Shown: positions 8,588-18,334, numbered from the stretch's first letter. The stretch is 64,000 nt of DNA from an uncultured Muribaculaceae bacterium (GCA_910585285.1 CAJUDL010000015.1:5223-69222), one strand, 5' to 3'. Program-made: numbers and translations. The notes: generated by a model not told the origin, from the sequence alone.

Positions 8588-11500
8588 ATGAGACATTTGA
8601 TATATGCAGCTGTCGCGGCAATGGGGGTGCTTCCCGTATTCGCGGAAACGCCGGTTTATCTCGACGACAGCAAACCGATTGAGAAAAGGATTGATGACCT
8701 GATGTCGCGCATGACTCTTGAAGAGAAGGTTGCGATCCTACACGCGCAATCGAAATTCTCTTCGCATGGAATTCCACGGCTCGGTATTCCGGAGCTATGG
8801 ACCTCCGATGGCCCTCACGGCGTGCGCGCCGAGGTGTTCTGGGATAAATGGCAAGGTGCGGGATGGACAAATGATTCCTGCACCGCCTTCCCTGCTCTGA
8901 CGTGCCTTGCTGCAACCTGGAATCCGGAGGTTAGTGCGATTTATGGAAAGAATGTTGGGGAGGAAGCTCGTTATCGTAAGAAGGACGTGCTTCTCGGTCC
9001 GGGTGTAAATATTTACCGCACTCCTCTAAATGGCAGGAATTTCGAGTATATGGGTGAAGATCCTTATCTTGCTTCCGTAATGTGCGCTCCATACATCAAG
9101 GGAGTGCAAAGCAACGGAGTGGCAGCATGTGTGAAACATTTTGCACTTAATAATCATGAGAAAAACCGTCATACAACCAATGTCATTGTCTCTGACCGCG
9201 CTTTGCAAGAGATATATCTTCCTGCTTTCAAGGCTGCGGTAGATGCAGGTGTCTGGTCGGTGATGGGAAGCTATAACCTCTATCGGAACCAACATGGATG
9301 CCATAACAGCTATTTGCTGAATGATATCCTTAAAGGCGACTGGGGGTTTGACGGCGCGGTAATTTCCGACTGGGGAGGCACTCATGACACGGCAGAGGCA
9401 ATAACCAATGGACTTGACCTTGAATTCGGCACGTGGACCGATGGTCTCAGCAGCAGCTCAAGCAATGCCTACAATAATTATTATCTTGCGGATCCGTATC
9501 TTAAACTTCTTAAGGAAGGAAAGGCAGACATGATGATTCTTGATGATAAGGTGCGACGTGTTTTGCGCCTTATGTATCGCACTGTGCTTGATAAAAACCG
9601 GAACTTCGGATATTTCCGTACGGAGGAGCACATTGCCGCCGCTCGCCGAATCGGAGAAGAGGGGATCGTGCTGCTGCAAAACAAGGGGAATGTGCTTCCT
9701 TTAAACCTTGACAATTCACCGGTGATTGCCGTTGTCGGAGAGAATGCCGTGAAGATGATGTCGTTTGGTGGAGGAAGCAGCAGCCTGAAGGTAAAATATG
9801 AGGTCTCTCCGTTGCAGGGGTTGCAATCCCGGTTCGGGGATAAAGCCAGGATACGTTATGCCCGAGGATATGTAGGAAACAAAGATGGTCTCAAGGGTGA
9901 ATATGCCGATGAAAAGCGTTCTGCCGAGGAATTGATTGCAGAGGCTGTGGATATTGCACGTGGTGCCGATTACGTGATTTTTGTAGGAGGTCTTAACAAG
10001 GCGAAGCATCAGGATTGTGAAGACCGCGATCGTGAAAGTCTTGAACTTCCGTATGACCAGAATCGTGTGATCACGGAGCTGGCAAAGGTCAACAAGAATA
10101 TGGTGGTGGTGAATATCTCCGGCAATGCAGTGGCAATGCCCTGGGTAGATGATGTGCCGGCGATCGTGCAGGCATGGTATTTAGGTACGGAATGTGGGAA
10201 CGCTCTCGCCTCGATACTTGTAGGGGATGTAAATCCCTCGGGGAAACTTCCTATGACTTTCCCGGTGGCTCTCAGTGATGTTCCTGCCCATGCTCTGGGC
10301 ACTTATCCGGGAATTTCGAGAGAAGATGGCAGCAAGATAGTTGACTGCAACTATGAGGAGGGGATTTTTGTGGGCTACCGTCATTTTGACAGAAATAAGA
10401 CAAAACCTCTGTTCCCGTTCGGTCATGGATTGAGCTATACTGAATTCAGTTATGGCAAACCCTGGGTTGACAATAATAGAATCACACCGGAGGGTAAACT
10501 TACCGTTTCTGTATCAGTAAGAAATACGGGATCACGTGAAGGCGCAGAGGTCGTGCAGCTTTATGTTGCAGATCTTAAATCATCATTACCTCGCCCGGTG
10601 AAGGAGTTGAAAGGTTTCCGAAAGATTAATCTTGCTCCCGGCGAGTCTAAACTTGTTTCTTTCACTATCGACAAGAGTGCGCTCAGTTATTATGACGATG
10701 GCAAGGGATGCTGGGTGTGTGAACCCGGAAAATTTGAGGCTATCGTTGCGGCTTCTTCTGCTGATATCCGCGGAAAGGTAGCTTTCGAAGTCATTCCTTA
10801 TGATGTGAAGAATTCACTTTATCCGAAAACAAAAAGTGAGGATGTGAAAGGGATAATGAGCGATGCCTATTGGAAGAAATGGGATGACAGGGAGCAGAAG
10901 CGTATAGATGAGGATATTGAGAAATACAGGAAAGCGGATGCCGAGGTGATACTTGCCGACTGCCGTCCCGGCGCGGAGGTGAAGGTAGAACAGCTGACAC
11001 ATGATTTTGTTTTCGGTGCTCATATCTTCAATTTTAACCAGCTTGGCAGCGCCGATGCCAACCGACGGTATAGAGAGGTGTTCGGGTCTCTTTTCAACGG
11101 GGCAACGGTGCCATTCTATTGGAAGACTTTTGAACCACAGCTGGGTCATCTGCGTTTTTCAACATCTGAAAATGACACGGAGGAATTCTGGAATACCTGC
11201 AGCGAACCTTATTATCAACCAAACTGGCGTCGCCCCTCAACAGATCAGATTGTTGAGTTCTGCAAAGAGAAAGGAATCAGGATGCACGGTCATGTGCTCG
11301 TATGGGGCAATCGGAAATGGCATCATCCGGAGTGGATGGAAAGCTTTCTGGAGGGTGATGAAAAACGGCTTTACAACGAGATGATTGTGGAGCGTGCGGA
11401 TTTGAAAAATTATAAGGATGGTGATACTTTCAATGAAGACTACGAAAATTTGACACCACGCGAGATTTATAATCTTTTCCCGGGTTTCATCGACCGCATG

Positions 11501-12298
11501 AGCCGTGAATTTGACCGCCGCATAGAGGAGGTGGCGCAACGATATGGCGACACTATTCCGAGCTGGGATATCGTGAATGAGAGCACTATTGATTATGAGG
11601 ATGGCAGGATCATTCCCGGAAATGCATTCTGCAAAAGCAAATACGGTTTTATGCCGGGTGATTATCCTTATCGCGCACTGTCGGTGGCTGCACGCAGTTT
11701 TCCGAAGAATGTGGCATTAAACATCAACGATTATAAGATGACGCAAGGATATGCCGATGAAGTGAAGGAATTGCTTGGACGTGGCGCTAAGATAGATATT
11801 GTAGGAGCGCAAATGCATCTTTTCAAGCCGCAGAACTGTATCGACATTGCCGCCGGAAAGGAGCGTCAGACGCCTAATCAGGTGCGCCGCTGGATGGATA
11901 TGCTTGGCGAGGCAGGCGTACCGATTCATCTGAGTGAAATCACCATAACGTCACCCGGAGATGACGAGCGCGGCAGGGCTATCCAGGCGGTAATCGCAAG
12001 AAACCTGTATCGATTGTGGTTTAGCAACCCGAAAATGATGGGAATTACATGGTGGAACGTTGTTGACGACTGTGGAGCTCCCGGCGAACCGAACAAATCC
12101 GGGCTGTTTGACCGACAGATGCATCCCAAGACTGCCTATTATGCTCTGAATGATCTCATCAACAAAGAATGGCGCACGAATCTGACTTTAACTACAGGTA
12201 ATGATAAAACATTGCGTTTTCGTGGTTTCAAAGGTAAATACCGCATTTCCTATAAAACCATTGACGGCAAGCGCAAAGAAGTTTTAATTAATGTGTAA
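8588..12298 (+). CDS. Bimodular GH3-GH10 glycoside hydrolase
   Basis: This 1236-residue protein starts at ATG 8588 (an in-frame TTG at 8585 adds one residue). A cleavable signal peptide ends about VFAETP. Residues about 20-620 form a GH3 beta-glycosidase with nucleophile D261 in VISDWGGTHD and the C-terminal GH3 domain. About 630-745 is the fibronectin-III-like domain of GH3 enzymes. Residues about 785-1215 form a GH10 domain with acid/base E998 in WDIVNES and nucleophile E1117 in IHLSEITIT; HGHVLVWGNRKWH is a GH10 hallmark. Both active sites look intact. The likely role is endo-cleavage of a xylan-type backbone (GH10) and release of terminal sugars (GH3) by one secreted protein. It is the last gene of the PUL and its only glycosidase in view. 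Confidence 0.93.
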   Translation: MRHLIYAAVAAMGVLPVFAETPVYLDDSKPIEKRIDDLMSRMTLEEKVAILHAQSKFSSHGIPRLGIPELWTSDGPHGVRAEVFWDKWQGAGWTNDSCTAFPALTCLAATWNPEVSAIYGKNVGEEARYRKKDVLLGPGVNIYRTPLNGRNFEYMGEDPYLASVMCAPYIKGVQSNGVAACVKHFALNNHEKNRHTTNVIVSDRALQEIYLPAFKAAVDAGVWSVMGSYNLYRNQHGCHNSYLLNDILKGDWGFDGAVISDWGGTHDTAEAITNGLDLEFGTWTDGLSSSSSNAYNNYYLADPYLKLLKEGKADMMILDDKVRRVLRLMYRTVLDKNRNFGYFRTEEHIAAARRIGEEGIVLLQNKGNVLPLNLDNSPVIAVVGENAVKMMSFGGGSSSLKVKYEVSPLQGLQSRFGDKARIRYARGYVGNKDGLKGEYADEKRSAEELIAEAVDIARGADYVIFVGGLNKAKHQDCEDRDRESLELPYDQNRVITELAKVNKNMVVVNISGNAVAMPWVDDVPAIVQAWYLGTECGNALASILVGDVNPSGKLPMTFPVALSDVPAHALGTYPGISREDGSKIVDCNYEEGIFVGYRHFDRNKTKPLFPFGHGLSYTEFSYGKPWVDNNRITPEGKLTVSVSVRNTGSREGAEVVQLYVADLKSSLPRPVKELKGFRKINLAPGESKLVSFTIDKSALSYYDDGKGCWVCEPGKFEAIVAASSADIRGKVAFEVIPYDVKNSLYPKTKSEDVKGIMSDAYWKKWDDREQKRIDEDIEKYRKADAEVILADCRPGAEVKVEQLTHDFVFGAHIFNFNQLGSADANRRYREVFGSLFNGATVPFYWKTFEPQLGHLRFSTSENDTEEFWNTCSEPYYQPNWRRPSTDQIVEFCKEKGIRMHGHVLVWGNRKWHHPEWMESFLEGDEKRLYNEMIVERADLKNYKDGDTFNEDYENLTPREIYNLFPGFIDRMSREFDRRIEEVAQRYGDTIPSWDIVNESTIDYEDGRIIPGNAFCKSKYGFMPGDYPYRALSVAARSFPKNVALNINDYKMTQGYADEVKELLGRGAKIDIVGAQMHLFKPQNCIDIAAGKERQTPNQVRRWMDMLGEAGVPIHLSEITITSPGDDERGRAIQAVIARNLYRLWFSNPKMMGITWWNVVDDCGAPGEPNKSGLFDRQMHPKTAYYALNDLINKEWRTNLTLTTGNDKTLRFRGFKGKYRISYKTIDGKRKEVLINV

Positions 12299-12378
12299 TG
12301 TTAAATGTTAAATGTGTAATGGCTTGTAGCGATAAGCATTCGTCTCAAATTTATTTCACATTTCACATTTCACATTAC
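12291..12378. repeat. Inverted array of AATGT-type repeats between convergent genes
   Basis: The left arm (12291-12321) is built of GTAATG and TTAAATG units. The right arm (12349-12378) is built of CATTTCA units ending CATTAC and is roughly complementary to the left. The element overlaps the stop of the GH3-GH10 gene and abuts the stop of the convergent TPR gene. It could fold as a bidirectional terminator hairpin; function is inferred. Confidence 0.6.
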
Positions 12379-12379
12379 T

Positions 12380-12649
12380 TTAAGGATTGTATAGGTCTTT
12401 GTTGCGGTAGTCGAGGATTTCGGTGGCGGCGCGGAGAGCTTCGCGGGCTCGGGAATCAGGATTGATCTCGATGGCGGCAAGGTAGTCGTTGAGAGCAAGT
12501 GAGCGTTTGCCTGCGCCCCAATGTTTCATTCCGCGGCATGTTAATGCTTCGTCATCTTCGGGATGCTCCGCAATATATTTTGTAAGGACTTCGACCGAAA
12601 CCTCATATGGTGCGGTGCGGAGTCCTATTTTTATTTCTTCAAGTTTCAT
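12380..12649 (-). CDS. Small TPR-like protein
   Basis: This 89-residue protein starts MKLEEIKIGLRTAPYEVS. Its ATG (12649-12647) overlaps the murI stop as ATGA, which supports this start over a longer frame opening at 12895 inside murI. The sequence has two TPR-like helical pairs (EALTCRGMKHWGAGKRSLAL and DYLAAIEINPDSRAREA). No catalytic residues are visible. Translational coupling to murI is likely. Function is unknown; a protein-protein adaptor role is the usual reading of such repeats. Confidence 0.8.
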   Translation of the reverse strand: MKLEEIKIGLRTAPYEVSVEVLTKYIAEHPEDDEALTCRGMKHWGAGKRSLALNDYLAAIEINPDSRAREALRAATEILDYRNKDLYNP

Positions 12650-13476
12650 AATGTGATGCGCGTTGAGGTTACGTTGGATTGCATGAAGAGAGATGCGAGT
12701 GTGTCGAATTTTTCGGGACTTTCGGTGGTAAGGAATTCTATTGTTCCCCCTTTGGTGCATTCCCTTTCCATTTCCGGATGCCTTCGCAGATAATCGGCGA
12801 GACTTTCCGCCACTAATTCTCCTTGCGGAAGGATACGTATGTGCTCCGGAGTATATTGTCTGATTTTCGGCAATAGGAGCGGGTAGTGGGTGCATCCGAG
12901 TATGAGGGTGTCAATAGCTGGATCTTCTTCTAGGATCGCGTCGATATATTTCTTTACAAAATAATCCGCACCGGGTCCGTTGAATTCCCCTGTCTCTACA
13001 AGTGGCACCCACATCGGACAGTCTTTTTCCGTAATTTCCATTTCCGGATTCAGTTTTTCTACCTCCATTGCGTATGAATGGCTGCGAACTGTTCCTGGTG
13101 TAGCAAGTAATCCTATATGACCGGTTTTTGTCATTTCACTGAGTATTTCTACCGTGGGGCGGATCACACCGAGCACACGGCGATCCGGATCGGTGACAGG
13201 AAGCACATGTTGCTGAATGGAGCGCAATGCTTTTGCTGAGGCTGTGTTGCAGGCGAGTATCACGAGGTGGCATCCTCGATTGAAGAGCTCTTCCACAGCT
13301 TGGCGTGTGAATTCATACACAATGTCGAAACTGCGGGTGCCGTAAGGGGCACGCGCGTTGTCACCGAGATATAGATAATCGTATTCGGGAAGGCGTCGGC
13401 GAATCTCGCGGAGGATTGTGAGACCTCCGTAGCCGGAATCGAAGACACCGATGGGACCGGGTGCTTTATCGAACAT
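12646..13476 (-). CDS. murI: Glutamate racemase
   Basis: This 276-residue cytoplasmic enzyme interconverts L- and D-glutamate to supply D-Glu for peptidoglycan. Family motifs are clear: IGVFDSGYGGLTILREI at the N-terminus, the first catalytic cysteine in ILACNTASAKAL, and the second in LILGCTHYPLL. Length is normal. It lies downstream of the bamA-skp-skp genes but is separated from them by an intrinsic terminator at 13546-13576, so it may have its own promoter. Its stop overlaps the start of the small TPR gene. Confidence 0.97.
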   Translation of the reverse strand: MFDKAPGPIGVFDSGYGGLTILREIRRRLPEYDYLYLGDNARAPYGTRSFDIVYEFTRQAVEELFNRGCHLVILACNTASAKALRSIQQHVLPVTDPDRRVLGVIRPTVEILSEMTKTGHIGLLATPGTVRSHSYAMEVEKLNPEMEITEKDCPMWVPLVETGEFNGPGADYFVKKYIDAILEEDPAIDTLILGCTHYPLLLPKIRQYTPEHIRILPQGELVAESLADYLRRHPEMERECTKGGTIEFLTTESPEKFDTLASLFMQSNVTSTRITL

Positions 13477-13545
13477 AAGCGTGGGGGATTTATGGGGTGT
13501 ATAGGGCGGAATGGGGCTGGATGGGGATAGGGGAGGGGTGGAAAC

Positions 13546-13576
13546 AAAAAGCGAAGTCGGAGGGACTTCGCTTTTT
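13546..13576 (-). terminator. Intrinsic terminator after the skp genes
   Basis: There is a perfect 13-bp stem (13546-13558 with 13564-13576) with a 5-base loop. The arms carry AAAAA on one side and TTTTT on the other, so it should work in both directions. It is well placed to end the leftward bamA-skp-skp transcript before murI. Confidence 0.9.
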
Positions 13577-13618
13577 ATTTTGTCGGTTGATTTTCTTATC
13601 TAAGTCCGATTTGGATTC

Positions 13619-14125
13619 TTATTTAAGTCCCAGTTTCGCTTTCACGAGGGGAGTAACGTCTTCTACAGGAGAAGCATAGTAGAGAAGCAAATCGGGGGAG
13701 TAGTTCTGGATCATGCCGAAACCATTCTCTTTACCTACAGACTCAATGGCTTCTCTGATTTTTTGTGCTATGGGAGCCATCAGGGTTGCCTGCTGCTGCT
13801 GAATGTCTTGATCTGCACTCTGCATGAAGGTCTGGATCTTCTGCTGGTAGTCGCTGATCTCACGAGTTTTGCGTTCGCGGATTGCAGGAAGCTCATCCTG
13901 TTTCATTTTCTGGAGCTCATCGACCATGCGTTTGTATTCATCTTCAAGGCGAGTGAACTCATCCTGATATTTCTTCTGTATTTCCTGAAGTTTGGTTGTT
14001 GCTGTTGTGGTCTCCGGCATTGCGGACATGATTGTGTTTGTGTCAACGATACCGATCTTGACTGTCTGTGCAGAAGCAAACATAGGAAGAGCTACTGCTA
14101 CGGCGAGTAAAATTTTCTTTAACAT
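13619..14125 (-). CDS. OmpH/Skp-family periplasmic chaperone (second copy)
   Basis: This 168-residue protein has a signal peptide ending FASAQ. It then has the OmpH plan: a short beta N-terminus (TVKIGIVDTNTIMSAMPETT), a long charged coiled coil (about 45-125, rich in Gln, Glu and Lys), and a C-terminal strand region with YSPDLLLYYASPVEDVTP. Skp proteins hold unfolded outer-membrane proteins in the periplasm until the BAM complex inserts them. It is cotranscribed with a paralogue (62 bases upstream) and bamA. The C-terminal VEDVTPLVKAKLGL is a common Bacteroidetes OmpH ending. Confidence 0.92.
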   Translation of the reverse strand: MLKKILLAVAVALPMFASAQTVKIGIVDTNTIMSAMPETTTATTKLQEIQKKYQDEFTRLEDEYKRMVDELQKMKQDELPAIRERKTREISDYQQKIQTFMQSADQDIQQQQATLMAPIAQKIREAIESVGKENGFGMIQNYSPDLLLYYASPVEDVTPLVKAKLGLK

Positions 14126-14187
14126 CTTTATTAATAGTATTTGTTATTTCAATTCATTTGGGTTATTGCAGCGCAAAGATAGTCAAT

Positions 14188-14703
14188 TTATTTGGAGTAT
14201 CCAAGCTTTGCAAGCACTTCGTTGCTTACGTCGATGCGAGGCGAGGCGAAGACGATGCTCTGAGAGGATGCACGATCGAAAATGGTCATGTATCCTTTTT
14301 CTTCAGCAACTGCCTTGACGGCGTTGTAAACATCCTCCTGGATAGGCTGGATCAGTGATTGACGTTTCTTGAAGAGTTCACCCTCCGGACCGAAGTATTT
14401 GTAACGAAGATCTGTAGCCTCTTTCTCTTTTGCCACGATAGCTTCCTCCCGTTTTTTCTTCTGGTCGTCGGTTAGGAACACCATATCCGACTGATAGTTC
14501 TTATACATTGTCTCGGCTTCTTTAGAGAGCTCATTAACTTCTTTCTCCCAACGTTGCGAAACCTGATTGAGCTGCTCGTTTGCCATCTCGTAAGATGGGA
14601 CATTGCGCAGGATATATTCCATATCGACGAGTGCGAACTTCTGAGCCGATGCGGCGGCGATGCCAACCACGGCAAGACACAATGTGATAAATAATTTCTT
14701 CAT
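14188..14703 (-). CDS. OmpH/Skp-family periplasmic chaperone (first copy)
   Basis: This 171-residue protein starts at ATG 14703 (MKKLFITLCLAVVG); an upstream TTG at 14724 would only lengthen the signal-peptide n-region. The signal peptide ends ASAQ. The mature part is KFALVDMEYILRNVPSYEMA, then a coiled coil of about 80 residues and a C-terminal VFASPRIDVSNEVLAKLG. Fold and position after bamA support a chaperone for outer-membrane proteins. Tandem skp genes behind bamA are usual in Bacteroidales. The spacer to bamA holds an inverted TTAGG-type repeat array. Confidence 0.92.
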   Translation of the reverse strand: MKKLFITLCLAVVGIAAASAQKFALVDMEYILRNVPSYEMANEQLNQVSQRWEKEVNELSKEAETMYKNYQSDMVFLTDDQKKKREEAIVAKEKEATDLRYKYFGPEGELFKKRQSLIQPIQEDVYNAVKAVAEEKGYMTIFDRASSQSIVFASPRIDVSNEVLAKLGYSK

Positions 14704-14770
14704 ATCTTTATTGTTTTTTGTCAATTATGACATAGAGCCGTTACAAAAGTTTAACCCTTTAATAATTTTT

Positions 14771-14856
14771 AAGGAATTAGGAATTAGGAGTTAGGAATTA
14801 GGAGTTATTTCTCTGATGATTTAATTTCTCATTCCTAATTTCTCATTCCTAATTTA
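14771..14856. repeat. Inverted AATTAGG/CCTAATT array between bamA and skp
   Basis: The left arm (14771-14807) is tandem GGAATTA/GGAGTTA units. The right arm (14822-14856) is CATTCCTAATTTCT units complementary to it. It can form an imperfect hairpin right after the bamA stop. The same kind of array recurs at other gene ends in this window. Confidence 0.6.
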
Positions 14857-14857
14857 A

Positions 14858-17521
14858 TTAGAACTCTTGGCCGAGGATGAAGTGGATCTGTGAGCCACCG
14901 CGCTGTCCCCAGACTTTGTCGAAACCGTATGCCCAGTCGATGCCGAGATAGCCGAGCACCGAGAGGTAAACACGGGCACCGACACCGGCACTGCGTTTAA
15001 GGTTAAACGGAGAGAAGTCTTTCACGTCATACCAGGCGTTGCCTGCTTCGGCAAATGCTATGGCATAAATTGTTGTGGAAGGCTGGAGGAGGAACGGGAA
15101 GTGAAGCTCAAGAGTGAATTTCCCGTAAGCGTAACCTTCGTATCCGTTGGGAGTGAACTGTCCGTTTTCATAACCACGCATTGAGATGGTCTCCGTAGCG
15201 TAAGTATAGGAACCGGTCATACCGTCACCTCCGAAATAGAAAGTCTCGAAAGGCGTCTTGATGTGTTTGTTGAATGAGCCGAGCAAACCGAAGTCGGCAC
15301 GAGTCATGAGCACTAACGTCCATTTGCCGTCGGGATCCGTGAGGGGAGTGAATGTCTTGCTCTTGAAACGTAATTTCCAGTATTCTATCCAGCGGTAGAG
15401 CTGACTTCTTGCCGCTTCACGAGATTCTGTGTTGGTGTTGTTGTAGCTTGCGTCTTCGGAGAGTTTTGCCCAGTTCTTTTTCCCGAAAAGCGAAGCCGGA
15501 GGAGTCAAGGTGAAATCGATAGAGAACTGTGAGCCCCGACGGGTGTATATCGGGTTGTCGATAGATGTGCGTGAAAGAGTCAGACCCAGTGTGAGTGAGT
15601 TTGACGTACCGTTTCGCATGTAGTAAAGGTAGTCCCAGTTCTTGAGGTAATACCAGCGGTAAGCGAGCTGAGCCTGGAACTGGAAATAGTCGTCGGGCCA
15701 GTTGAGGCGTGTTCCGAAGCCCACGCTTACACCGGCAAGCTGAAGCACCTTGTTGGGGTCGTAGGCGTTCTGGATGGCATAGCTCGAATAGGGGCTGTAA
15801 TTGGTATTGTGGGAAAACTGGTTGTAATATGCATACTGATAAGCATTCGCCCAGCTGTCGTTGTAGAAGCTGGAGTTGATACCTGTTGAGCGGCTGTAAT
15901 CAAGAGAGACGGAGAGGGAGTTGGGGCGGTTGCCGCCGAGCCAGGGATCAAAGAAAGAGATGTTGTAGCTCTGATAATACTTGGCATTGGTCTGCGCGGA
16001 GATGGAGAATGTCTGACCGTCACCACGCGGTATGATGCCTTTGTATGCCCCGGGGTTGAAGAGGTTCTTCATCGAGAAGTTGGAGAATGAAAGGGCAACC
16101 TGACCTGTGACTCCGGTTTGTCCCCAACCGAAGGAGAGCTGCACCTTGTCGTTGGCTTTCGATTCCAGACCGAATACGATATCCACTGTTCCGTTAGCCT
16201 CGTCGGGCTGTGGATTGATGTCCATTGTCTCCGGGTCGAAATGTCCGCTGGCAGCAATCTCGCGTGCGGAACGCATCAGTTCGGCGCGGGAGAAAAGATC
16301 ACCCGGACGCACACGAAGCTCACGGCGGATTACCTTCTCATACAGCTGGTCATTACCATTGATCACGACTTTGTTGATGCGAGCCTGCGGACCTTCGATC
16401 ACGCGCATCTGCAGGGCGATACTGTCGCCATGCACCTGCTCCTCGATCGGGATGATTGTGGAGAAGAGGTAACCATGGTCTGTATAAAGACTCGAGACGG
16501 CATCCTCATCCTCGCTGAGGCGCTTCTTGAGCATCTTCTGGTTGTATGTCTCACCGGGATACATGCCCAAGTAGGCGTTAAGTGTCTCGGTGGGATAGAC
16601 AGTGTTGCCTACCCATTCGATGTCGCTGATATAATATTTCTTTCCTTCATCAACCGTGAGGAATACATCCACAGATTTGTCATCGTATTTTGCCACGCTG
16701 TCGTGGGTGATCTTCGCATCGCGGTAACCCATCTCATTGTATTTGTCGATGATGCGGGTGCGGTCGTCAGCGAAGTCGCGGTCAACGAACTTCTTCTGGC
16801 TGAAAAGCTTTAAGAGGTCGCTGTTTTCGTTGGTTTTCTTCATCGTGCGCTTGATCTTGCGGTCTGACATCACTTCGTTGCCGTCGATATAGATCTTATG
16901 CACCTTGACCTTGCTGTTTTTGTTGACATCAACGTTAAGTATAACCTGATTTTCTTTAGAAAGGTCGGGTTGCTGGGTTATCTTGATGGCTGCGTTCTTG
17001 AAACCCTTCTTAGCGTAATAATCCTCGATGATTTTCTTAGCCTGGGCAATGATGTTGGGAGTGAGCTGCTGACCGGACACCATGCCAAGTCGCTGCTCGA
17101 TATCTTTTTTCTCACCGCTCTTAACACCGGTAAATGTCATCTCCGACATTCTCGGCTGCTGTTCAAGAGCGATTTCAAGCCAGACTTTGTCACCGGCGAT
17201 CTTGTCGACGTTTATCTGCACCTTCGAATACAGACCTTGTCGCCAGAAACGCTTTACGGCTGCAGTGATGTCCTCACCAGGAATCTCCACGCGATCGCCA
17301 ACGGATAGACCTGAATATCCGATTATTAGGTAATCGTCGGAAGAGGGTACCCCGGTCACTCTTATGTCTGCGATCTCGTATGTCTTTGGAATGGGAGAAT
17401 ACACGATGTCGGGATTGTACACCGTATCCACAGCAGATGCGGGTTTGATATCAAGAGCGGATGCCGCGGTGGCAATGCCGAGGCAAAGGAGAGTCATTAA
17501 TGTCTTTTTCAGATGTTTCAT
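14858..17521 (-). CDS. bamA: Outer membrane protein assembly factor BamA
   Basis: This 887-residue protein is the core of the BAM complex, which folds and inserts beta-barrel proteins into the outer membrane. After a signal peptide (MKHLKKTLMTLLCLGIATAASA) come five POTRA domains (about 50-430; e.g. TYEIADIRVTGV and KYYISDIEWVGNTVYPTETL). A 16-strand barrel follows, with the L6 motif region near SISMRGYENG and a C-terminal IHFILGQEF ending in phenylalanine. I chose ATG 17521 for the compact signal peptide; ATG 17548 in frame adds nine residues. It sits 39 bases after uppS with two skp genes downstream, the conserved Bacteroidales order. Confidence 0.96.
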   Translation of the reverse strand: MKHLKKTLMTLLCLGIATAASALDIKPASAVDTVYNPDIVYSPIPKTYEIADIRVTGVPSSDDYLIIGYSGLSVGDRVEIPGEDITAAVKRFWRQGLYSKVQINVDKIAGDKVWLEIALEQQPRMSEMTFTGVKSGEKKDIEQRLGMVSGQQLTPNIIAQAKKIIEDYYAKKGFKNAAIKITQQPDLSKENQVILNVDVNKNSKVKVHKIYIDGNEVMSDRKIKRTMKKTNENSDLLKLFSQKKFVDRDFADDRTRIIDKYNEMGYRDAKITHDSVAKYDDKSVDVFLTVDEGKKYYISDIEWVGNTVYPTETLNAYLGMYPGETYNQKMLKKRLSEDEDAVSSLYTDHGYLFSTIIPIEEQVHGDSIALQMRVIEGPQARINKVVINGNDQLYEKVIRRELRVRPGDLFSRAELMRSAREIAASGHFDPETMDINPQPDEANGTVDIVFGLESKANDKVQLSFGWGQTGVTGQVALSFSNFSMKNLFNPGAYKGIIPRGDGQTFSISAQTNAKYYQSYNISFFDPWLGGNRPNSLSVSLDYSRSTGINSSFYNDSWANAYQYAYYNQFSHNTNYSPYSSYAIQNAYDPNKVLQLAGVSVGFGTRLNWPDDYFQFQAQLAYRWYYLKNWDYLYYMRNGTSNSLTLGLTLSRTSIDNPIYTRRGSQFSIDFTLTPPASLFGKKNWAKLSEDASYNNTNTESREAARSQLYRWIEYWKLRFKSKTFTPLTDPDGKWTLVLMTRADFGLLGSFNKHIKTPFETFYFGGDGMTGSYTYATETISMRGYENGQFTPNGYEGYAYGKFTLELHFPFLLQPSTTIYAIAFAEAGNAWYDVKDFSPFNLKRSAGVGARVYLSVLGYLGIDWAYGFDKVWGQRGGSQIHFILGQEF

Positions 17522-17560
17522 ATATGTTCGAAGGAATCGAAAAATCATCGTAAATATAAT

Positions 17561-18334
17561 TTATTTTGTGGATTTCACCTGATCGGAAGTCTTCCCGAAA
17601 CGTCTTTCGCGGCTTTGATAATCTATCAGCGCGTCGAGATATGCGCTGTTGTCGAAATCAGGCCAGAGCACGTCGGTGAAATAGAGTTCGCTATAAGCAA
17701 TCTGCCAGAGGAGGAAGTTGGAGATGCGTTGTTCGCCACCGGTGCGGATCAGCAGATCCGGATCGGGGATGGAATGGGTGGAGAGATGGTCGGCGACTGT
17801 CTTTTCATCGATAGCAGAAGGATCAAGTTCTCCTTTACGCGCCTTCTCCGCCATTTCGCGGGCAGCGCGTGTTATTTCCCAGCGCGATGAATAGCTGAGA
17901 CAAAGGAGAAGGTTGAGACCTGTGCATTCGGCTGTTTCCCTCACTCCCTCAAAGAGGCTTTCCCTCACTTCGGCAGGAAGTCGGTCGGTCTCGCCGAGAA
18001 TATGGATTTTCACATTGTTGGCCTTCAGCTCCGGCGTCTCGCGGCGGATAGTCCAGCCGATAAGGTGCATGAGCGTATCCACTTCCGTCTGCGGACGGTT
18101 CCAGTTTTCTGTGGAGAAAGCATACAGCGTGAGGTATTTGATGCCGAGGTCGGAGGAGAAGCGGGTGATGCGGTTAACGCTGTTCACGCCTTCGGCATGA
18201 CCGGCACTGCGTTCCTGGGCACGCTGGCGTGCCCATCTTCCGTTGCCGTCCATGATTATTGCCACGTGCTGCGGCAGGCGAGCAAGGTCGAGCTTTTGCA
18301 TCTTTTTCTCTATTTCCTCCATATTGTCGGTCAT
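17561..18334 (-). CDS. uppS: Isoprenyl transferase (undecaprenyl diphosphate synthase)
   Basis: This 257-residue cytoplasmic cis-prenyltransferase condenses isopentenyl diphosphate onto farnesyl diphosphate, making the C55 lipid carrier for peptidoglycan and capsule repeat units. The MDGNGRWARQR motif holds the catalytic Asp, and LYAFSTENWNRP, RTGGEQRISNFLLWQ and ELYF are family signatures. Length is normal. It lies between the DUF6089 gene and bamA in the same direction. Confidence 0.97.
   Translation of the reverse strand: MTDNMEEIEKKMQKLDLARLPQHVAIIMDGNGRWARQRAQERSAGHAEGVNSVNRITRFSSDLGIKYLTLYAFSTENWNRPQTEVDTLMHLIGWTIRRETPELKANNVKIHILGETDRLPAEVRESLFEGVRETAECTGLNLLLCLSYSSRWEITRAAREMAEKARKGELDPSAIDEKTVADHLSTHSIPDPDLLIRTGGEQRISNFLLWQIAYSELYFTDVLWPDFDNSAYLDALIDYQSRERRFGKTSDQVKSTK

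Noticed and set aside
12650..12895. Upstream extension of the small TPR gene to 12895
   Set aside because: The extension overlaps the murI coding region for about 245 bases and has no protein-like character. The ATGA overlap at 12646-12649 gives a natural start.
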